Positions 57,301 through 64,000 of a stretch of 64,000 nucleotides of DNA are shown in pieces. The DNA is from Hypericum androsaemum (lineage: Eukaryota > Streptophyta > Magnoliopsida > Malpighiales > Hypericaceae). Position 1 is the first letter of the stretch. Each line of letters opens with the position of its first letter. A model generated the notes under the pieces. That model was given only the letters and a program-made list of their open reading frames with translations, searched no databases and was not told the origin of the DNA. A program made the position numbers and the translations under genes. The stretch spans positions 20,064,584 to 20,128,583 of the forward strand of contig OZ023187.1 in the NCBI GenBank assembly GCA_963995505.1. Direction: 5' to 3'.

Positions 57301-60300
57301 GAGGCACCCGGGCGGTAGGAAGCCTATTTGGGCTCGTAGGCGGTAAGCACGAGCTGCCTAGGACTGATGGGAGGTAGGTACATACCGCCTAGGAGCCTGC
57401 GGGCAAAAAGGATGGAGCTCGGTTCACTTCAAGGCGGGAGGTAGTATACCGCCTTGTTGGTGCAAGCGGGTGGATGGCGTCGGTTTGGGAACCCAGGCGG
57501 TAGGCACATACCGCCTAGGGGCCTGCGGGCAGAAGGCTTAGCCCGCCTAGAGGGTTCGAGCGGTAAGGCAGGTCCATTTTAGGCGCTCGGCGGCTTGAAA
57601 GCGGTAGGCGGTAGGTACCGCCTTGTGTTTGAAAGTGGAAAGAAGGTTCCGGGCGTGGAGGTCATCTTAGGCTTCAAGGCGAGAGGCCCTTTTTGGTCCG
57701 TGTAGGCAGGAGGTTTGGGCTCTTTGGAGTTCGTTTTGGCCCTAAAGGCGGAAAGTTGTTTGGGCGATGATGGGTTTAGGACGAGTTTTTGCGTGGAAGG
57801 TTCGAGATGGTCAAGGTGGCTTATATTTTCCTAAGTAGAGCCGGGATTTCCGAGATTTTAATAAGATTTTGGGACACAATTGCTTGGTCGGCACGACCGG
57901 CATATTCCTAATCGAAGACGAGATCTGTTCATATGAGAAAGACGGTTTATATTTTTCTATTCTAAGTCGGGTTGATTTGGAAACAAAATATTCACTCGGG
58001 ACGAGATTTCTTGCACGGGAAGGATGGAGCTAGGTCAAGACGTGCTATATAAAGGAAGCTCGGACAACAGAGACGATCATCAACAACACAACACACAACT
58101 ACTTTACTTATCTTGTATCGCTTTTCCTTTCCGTAGCCTAGCTCTAGCTTTAGCATAGTATAGACCGACCTTGGGACGACCACTCCGGATCCGTCTCGGG
58201 TTACTTGTTCACTTATTCTCGCAACAGCTACTCTCGCTGAAACATGAACAAATTTTTGTTTATTTTGCAAGGAGAGATCTGCCACACATTTCAAAAGATT
58301 CATCTTCATAGAATTTTTCTTAGAATAAACTCTCCTTAGGCAGTGCTTCTTATTTTTCAATGTGCTAGCGACTTTTTTATATCTAAAAAGTTATTACCTA
58401 TCAAAAAGTTACGTCAAGTGCACTACACTTTTCGTGGCGTTAAACACTTTAATTCTCCTAAAAATGGTAAAAGATATTTAACTAACTATATAACATAGAT
58501 AGAAAATATCTTTCGCAAACATCCCCTAGCCTCGGCGTGATACTTTTCTCTATTATTTTTTCGCCAATCAACCTCGGCGCCCGTTCCATAGTGAAAACAA
58601 TTTTTCTGCTATAATATGAGCTCCGTATGGTAATTCTCTTCCAAATTGTTTGGTTTCTCTTGTTTTGCCTTGTACCGAAAAACTCGGGCATCTTTCCAAA
58701 TGTCTTTCGGGGTCCGAATGAAACTTTCTTTGACCTTAAATGTTTAGTTTTTGGGCGTGATACTTCTCTGAAGGGTCCATGTACCGGGTCTGGATTGGGC
58801 ACGGAATGCTCAGATTCTGAACCGTTCGGAATGAAGACACGCGGGGACTTTTTTGCAAACGCGCTAAAATACGGGGACCAAAATGAAAAAAACTACGCAC
58901 AAACGCAGGCCGGATACAAATGCCATTATCACACAACTGTGCATGCCAATATCACATAACTGTGCATGCCACTATCACATAACTGCGCATGCCAGTGTGA
59001 CCTTTTTGCAAAAATGCTAAAATATGGGGGACCAAAATGAAAAAAACCACGCGCGCCATTATCATCAACGGGGACTTGCCACTATCAAAAATACACATGC
59101 CATTATCACATAACTGCGTTTGCCATTATCACATAACTGCACTTGCCATTATCACATAACTGCGCTTGCCACTGCGGTCCCCTTTCACTCCAAACCGTAC
59201 GGAATCGATTCCTTCACTCCGTGCTCAATCCAGACCCCCATGTACCAAGCCCAATAATTGTTCCTTCACTTTGATATTCCTCATTTAAATTTGCCTCGTC
59301 TAGCCCAACCCTAATTTGGGCCAAGTCTTCACTTCTTTTCTCAAAATTTGGACCACCTTGTGTCAAGGCTAAACTTGCAACCGGGCCCACGTCACAAGCC
59401 AGACAATCACGCCTTCCAGAATCTTCCTCCTGCTCCTGCATTTTGATGAGCGTGAAAAGCGTCTATTTCATAATGCCATTTAAGAGTCATTTCAACCCTT
59501 TTTTGCATGTTAAGTCCTTTAATCTTGAGTCTTTTTGACCATTTTTAAGTCTGTTATCTTGAATGGTTTTACTTGTTTATTCTTGTGTCTTTTGGAGGTG
59601 AATACGAAGATGCGGAGAAGCGAAAGGTGAGAAGGCCAGGTCCGGAGAAATGTCAAAGACGCTGAATGGGGGGTCTAGCATCGAACGAAGATTGCCCTGA
59701 TCTAGCCACCAAACGGCGAATCAGCCCACCGAACGACAGAACATACGCCGAATGGCAATTATAAATTCCATAAGTAGACAATTGTTTTGAATCTATCCTG
59801 TGAAGCACCACGCACAAGATTCACCTAGGACCGTCACATAATAAACCCATGAGAAGTCAAGTTGAGAGGGTTGCATGGAAGGTGCCTTGCCCACTTTCCT
59901 TCATTGTTGATCTTTCCAAGAATTATCATTAGCTACTTTAATTTTTTTCTGCTAGTTACTTGAAAACAACCAAAAAATAAAACCTAGACTAGCTATTAGA
60001 TCTCGTAGGTGGACTAGATTCCGTTCTTTGTGGGTTCGACATTTTATTTCCTCTATTATTGCAAGCGGATCTAAAAAATCCGCCTTGTCAACAAGCCCCA
60101 TGAGTGGGGTTTGAATTCCTATGAGCTGGCATAAGCATATCGGAAGACAAAGGGTTGCCGACCGTTGGAGACTCAGCCTACCCCACCGCAGCTGTCCCAG
60201 TGGTCGAAACCCCAACTCCCTCACCAACACTTTCTTTCTTAATGTCATGGCCAGGAGACACTCTGCTAGATTCCGGCCTAATCTCCTCCACCAAATTTTG

Positions 60301-62139
60301 AATATCCACAACATATTGAACGGGGTTGGATTGAGTGGGGACAAGGTTTGTCCCCACTGAAATGAATCAAAGTTTTTGATTTATAGACACGATTTTTGAT
60401 GACTGTCAGATCTGTAAACACGATTTTTAATAAAATCTGATGGTCCAAACGAAATCTCCTTATTATGGACAATTTTTATGTTGTCCCAACTCAATCCAAA
60501 ACCCATATTGAGCACTCTATTAATCAATGAGGAGGAGGATTATGGTGAGGGTGGTGAGAAAGGTGAGGACGGTGCGGAAGACGAGGAGTTATGGTGGAGG
60601 AAAGTTGGTCTCAGTGAGGTATTAATTTGGTGCTAAGTAAAACGAGAGCTACATAAAGACATATTTATATGCATGTACATGTACATGGTCCGATTAACGA
60701 ATGGCTACTTTGGTCCAAACGATTAAAGATTTATGAGCCACGACTTTCTTTTATATTTAGATTCGCTATGGTAATTTTAGACCACTAAGTTTTGCCTAAG
60801 GACTATTGTACATTAAGTGTAATTATTCACGGTGATATAAAGTTTGAACTTCTCAAAAAATATATGCATGTATATAGTGTGTGGAGGGGATACGTACCAA
60901 AGCATTAGTAAGAACCGCACCAATTGTAGATCTTTTGAAGGAGAATGGAGGTACAGAATATAATGATCCCAGAACTATGCTGCAGAGAATATATGCAAGT
61001 AGCGAGCCCGATTCTAGAATTGAAGAAACTGCAATACCAATTGCTGCAAACGATATCACCAATATCCACGCCAATGGGAGAGACAATTCTCCCGAAGCCA
61101 GTGGATAAGTACGGGGTTTATTGATCCTGTAAAATTAACAACTTAAAAAGAAATCTTTAATTTGATTAGGAGATATAGTATTATAAAGTCTCAGATACGT
61201 ACTTATCAATTTCGATATCGTAAATTTGGTTGATACTACTCACGAAGCTACCTGCACACGAATGAGCAAGAAGAGCAGCCACTACTCTTAAAAGTAAAAT
61301 CCACGGTGGTAGAGTTACTAGACGAGCGTTCTTCATCCAAGCTCTCGCCATCAGAGAGCTGTGAAACACATGAACTCAGCTCATGAGATATTAAAAATTT
61401 AACAGTTGTGTAAGACTATGTTTGGGAATCCCAAAATAGGGTTTGACGATACTCGACTCTTATACAAATATTAAAAAAAAAAGAGAGTACGCTTGGAAGA
61501 TTTCCCAAGGCAATCTGTGGTAAGCCGTGAAAGTAAAAAGATAGCTTACGTGGATGCTGCAAGTATTCCGAGTTGGATATGTGGTTTCATGAACCGCAGT
61601 AGAATGCCTGAGAATCCCAATACTTTTGTGATTGGTGAATCCGAATTATCTTTTCCATTTTGATCTGCGGTAGCCTGGAAGCGAAGCTCAAGTTTTTAAA
61701 TCCTCCATTAGCTTGCGAAGCTACAATTTTTTATAAGTGAAATATAATTTACTGCATACTTTAAAACGTAAATAAAAACCACAAGCAAAAAAACTCATCC
61801 CATCGAAAAACCCAGACATGATTTATATTGAAAGTCGCAGAAGACGCACACAAAAAAAGTACTATAAGATATAATATATACCTTAGTTAAGGGAATGGTG
61901 TTGCGCCCATAAGATATCTTTGGAGCAATATTTGGGGAATTATTTTTGGGTTGATATAATAAGGTGTTTGAGTTGTTGTGATCACTGTAAAGTTTAGGTG
62001 GAGGTAAACCATGGTATTGAGAAAATCTTCTAGTTACACAATTAAGTTTTTGGGGGAAAATAGTTCGAGAAGATGGGGATTTGAGGATTCTCACACTTGA
62101 AATTGAAAATCCAGGAAGAGATGTACGTGAGAACTCCAT
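54318..62139 (-). CDS. gene B: plastid UbiA-family aromatic prenyltransferase, 10 exons, 405 aa
   Basis: Paralogue of gene A with identical exon plan. Exons: 62139-61882, 61674-61550, 61358-61203, 61126-60898, 55938-55871, 55772-55680, 55273-55156, 55041-54979, 54651-54619, 54392-54318. All introns are GT-AG, phases match gene A at every junction, and no internal stop arises. Residues 1-86 form a Ser/Asn-rich plastid transit peptide starting MEFSRTS. First Asp motif NQIYDIEID at 171-179, then INKPRTYPLASGE (two residues longer than gene A). Second motif KDIEDLEGD at 300-308. The end reads LLVAQYIFFPFI. Exon 5 is two codons shorter than in gene A and uses a weak acceptor (CCAACTAG). Intron 4 is 4.96 kb, filled with repeats. 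Moderate divergence from A along the core suggests different substrates. Reaction expected: prenyl diphosphate plus aromatic acceptor in the plastid membrane; specific substrate unknown. Confidence 0.83.
56290..58260. mobile_element. GC-rich LTR-retrotransposon remnant with degenerate tandem repeats
   Basis: Its end (58085-58240) matches the end of the 4.6-5.3 kb remnant. Between 56905 and 57160 a unit of about 40 bp repeats (TTTGACCTACAAGGCGGAA-like, each with GGATG or GGAGT). Between 57290 and 57620 ACATACCGCCTAGG(G/A)GCCTGCGGGC recurs. No protein-coding gene of an element was found. Confidence 0.45.
58778..59250. mobile_element. inverted-repeat element with 23-bp tandem core
   Basis: Arms CCATGTACCGGGTCTGGATT (58778-58797) and, reversed, TACATGGGGGTCTGGATT from 59241 downward continue inward as GGGCACGGA / GAGCACGGA. 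The core has two groups of 23-bp units TGCCATTATCACATAACTGC + three bases (58921-58989 and 59098-59168), each preceded by a duplicated AAATA(C/T)GGGGACCAAAATGAAAAA block. No transposase. Confidence 0.55.
59446..60110 (+). mobile_element. probable Ty3/gypsy LTR remnant
   Basis: Starts TGATGAGCGTGAAAAG and ends near CGTTCTTTGTGGGTTCGACA, wording typical of plant Athila/Tat-type LTR ends. The stretch AAATTCCATAAGTAGACAATTGTTTTGAA (59765-59793) recurs inverted at 62425-62455. No internal coding region is seen beside it, so a solo LTR or fragment. Confidence 0.4.
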
Positions 62140-63339
62140 TTTCAGTGGTATTGAAGAGCAATTTGAAGGAGGGTTTAATTTAAATCTAATTGTAGATGGA
62201 AAAAGGGAGGGCATGCTGCCTTAAACAGAAATACAACTTTTTTTATTGTTATTTACTTCACATGCACATGTGAGCATGGTCGATCTTATCCCGGAAAGGA
62301 AAAATAACTAGAAAATTATATCCGGAAACGAAAAAAGATACTACAACTTATTCCACATGTGAGCATGGTCGATCATATCCCGGAAGGGATTATTATTAAT
62401 CCGGTTGTGCGAGGTTGCAAGTATTTATTCAAAACAATTGTCTACTTATGGAATTTATAACTATTCGAAACATAGCAAATAATAATTTATAATAAAATCT
62501 GTTCCAACACAGTTTTGTAAAATATGTGCAATAAATATACAACAATTAATTCGTCATAGGAAGCCGCATCCAACTAAAAACGGAGCACGAAGGTAAGCGG
62601 TCCGGCGTACCCTAGGCGGCATCTAATAAAAAATGGAAAGATACATAGCAGATTAGGATGGCAGCTTCGTCTCTCTCTCAGTTGACCGAATCAAGTATAT
62701 TGTGTGTGCTCAGTATTTCTATATCTCTATGTTGTTAATAAGGACGTATCGAAAGTGCTTCCGATGTTCTAACAGAATGAGACGCAAAATTCGGAAAATG
62801 GTCTAAATTTTTTTCAATTAGATTTTATCCTGGTAGAATTTTAACGAGACTAACAATTGTAATAAACCGGTCTGCCATGGGATGGTTTGGCCCTAGAGAG
62901 TTTCAACTCATTTAGGAGTTTGGTTTTGTTAGCGGGCATTCAATGATTTCCCATTTTCGAATTGTGATTACCGGCTATAGCTGCTTTTGGTCTTCTCGGC
63001 ATCTTTATAGTCAACTTTGTTTTTGAAAAGTTAAGCCAGTAATTTTTTTTGGGTAAATGGATTAGTATTATAAATAAGTAACGAAATTTACATTGGAACA
63101 AAGATACAAGGCTAATTCTCTAATGTAAGAGACTCGAAGTACAAGATGAGGTCTTGATGGCCGAGCTTGGTTGTTTTATAATCAAGGGCTTTTTCTGCAT
63201 GCAAATAGATAACGATCGAGCAAGAAATTGATGAGAGCTATCCGCAAACTGTCAACAAGTTATGATTTTTTTTTCTGGGTCAAAATCTTATCCAAATCTA
63301 CGTATATATTTTTCTGCATTGGGTTAAGATGTTACGTAC
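62140..63339. other. upstream region of gene B
   Basis: Expected to hold the promoter of gene B; I see no convincing TATA box. A block with CACATGTGAGCATGGTCGAT followed by C(T/A)TATCCCGGAA is duplicated about 88 bp apart (62263-62305 and 62351-62393). At 63042-63075 a T run plus GGGTAAATGGATTAGTAT resembles a reversed LINE tail. Confidence 0.45.
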
Positions 63340-64000
63340 TCTAGATCATGGTTTTAAAAAATGTGGTCTGACCGATGGTCCGACCAGTTGGACCGCAAAA
63401 CGGGCACAAGACCGGGTTGTTTTTAGGTTTTTGACCGGGGTCTGTACTAATCGGACAAAATTTGATTGGACCAGCCGATTTTGAGGTCCATCCTGACCGG
63501 TTGAACCCGGTTAATACAAAAATGGGCGAAATTGACTTTTTTTGGTGATTTTCGAGAAAAAAAAATTGATTTGACAAGTTTATAAAGTAATAAATAAATC
63601 AAAAAGTAGATTTATAGAGAGGAGAGATAAAAAATTAAGTCTACTTTTTTGTATGGAAAATAAGTATATTTTAACCTACATATATATATATTATTTAAAA
63701 TATTTAAAAATAAAAATATTTTTGGTCCGATCACCCGAAAAACGGTAGGAATTCCGGGTCGTAGCTCCGGGCCGGGTTTTAAAACCATGGTCTAGATTGG
63801 AAAAACACGTATTGTGTGGAGTCCTTTTCTGTTTTCAAAAGAAAATACACACGTGAAATTATACATCTTCTTATCAATGTCTTCAATTGTAACTGACTAA
63901 TATTTTGATGAATTTGTAATGAAGTTGTTTTATTACAGGTTTCAATTTAGATCATTGAAAATATATAACGAGGGAGAATTTAGCCACCAATTAAATATTA
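63265..64000. repeat. duplicated segment, copy 2 (occupied hAT site)
   Basis: Outside the hAT insertion it follows 2536-2830 closely, for example GGGTCAAAATCTTATCCAAA, CATTGGGTTAAGATGTTAC and GTGAAATTATACATC. The match reaches the window edge, so the duplication is longer than seen. Confidence 0.8.
63347..63789. mobile_element. hAT-type non-autonomous element, 443 bp
   Basis: Ends CATGGTTTTAAAA and TTTTAAAACCATG, a perfect 13-bp inverted repeat. Target copies CTCTAGAT (63339-63346) and GTCTAGAT (63790-63797) agree at 7 of 8 bases. The duplicated segment at 2536-2830 shows the unoccupied site CTCTAGAT. Sub-terminal runs of GACCG/CGGTC fill the arms. No coding sequence. Confidence 0.85.

Larger units (their letters stand above)
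55939..60897 (-). other. intron 4 of gene B, swollen by repeats
   Basis: The matching intron in gene A is 192 bp; this one is 4959 bp. From the 3' side it holds about 350 bp of plain intron, a GC-rich LTR-like remnant (56290-58260), a 0.5 kb inverted-repeat element (58778-59250), a gypsy-type LTR remnant (59446-60110) and unassigned sequence to 60880. The splice sites at both ends are still intact. Confidence 0.7.

Noticed and set aside
59214..60344. Frames at 59214-59441 and 59952-60344 inside intron 4 of gene B
   Set aside because: No family recognised; both lie in or beside an LTR-like remnant.

Overview
The window is nuclear DNA of a flowering plant, almost certainly a eudicot. It has multi-exon genes with GT/AG introns, plastid-targeted proteins, Ty1/copia elements primed by initiator-tRNA-Met, Mutator-like and hAT DNA transposons and LINE remnants. 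I cannot fix the genus from sequence alone. Only two genes look intact. Both encode plastid UbiA-type aromatic prenyltransferases, both lie on the minus strand, and both have the same ten-exon plan: gene A (12094 down to 6462, 385 aa) and gene B (62139 down to 54318, 405 aa). I assembled them by hand from exons at consistent phases. Each keeps both aspartate-rich prenyl-diphosphate motifs and a ...FPFI stop end. Two relics of the same family lie beside them: an isolated last exon at 2076-2150 and an isolated first exon at 51965-52105. The window is therefore a tandem prenyltransferase array pulled apart by repeats, a typical setting for specialised (meroterpenoid, flavonoid or acylphloroglucinol-type) metabolism.

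Layout. 1-1997: 5' part of a minus-strand copia element cut by the window edge. 2.0-6.4 kb: last-exon relic, a TRIM-like element and short tandem repeats. 6.46-12.1 kb: gene A. 12.8-13.6 kb: LINE scraps. 14.1-25.3 kb: a stack of nested elements. An outer inverted-repeat element holds a Pack-MULE-like element that carries an ACC-synthase fragment and a plastid-targeted first exon; this is split by a copia element (14790-20924). A 2.6 kb coding-less LTR element (22135-24745) sits beside it. 25.6-26.7 kb: an inverted-repeat element with a minisatellite core. 27.3-37.0 kb: a pentatricopeptide-repeat-like gene relic split by a 9.3 kb copia element with a perfect AGGGA target duplication. 37.4-41.1 kb: a copia relic split by a MULE, itself split by a hAT-type element. 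42.6-43.8 kb: LINE relic. 43.9-51.4 kb: about 7.4 kb of a 39-bp tandem satellite. 51.6-52.8 kb: a 2-oxoglutarate dioxygenase relic, the prenyltransferase exon-1 relic and a LINE tail with a 17-bp target duplication. 54.3-62.1 kb: gene B, whose fourth intron is swollen to about 5 kb by repeats. 63.3-64.0 kb: a second copy of the 2.5-2.8 kb segment carrying a hAT insertion that the first copy lacks.

How the parts relate. Genes A and B would act in the plastid envelope, moving a prenyl group from a plastid prenyl diphosphate to an aromatic acceptor. The sequence does not say which acceptor or chain length. Everything else recognisable is mobile DNA or decayed gene fragments. All exon joins, repeat borders and target duplications were read by eye and have not been checked by alignment software or transcripts.
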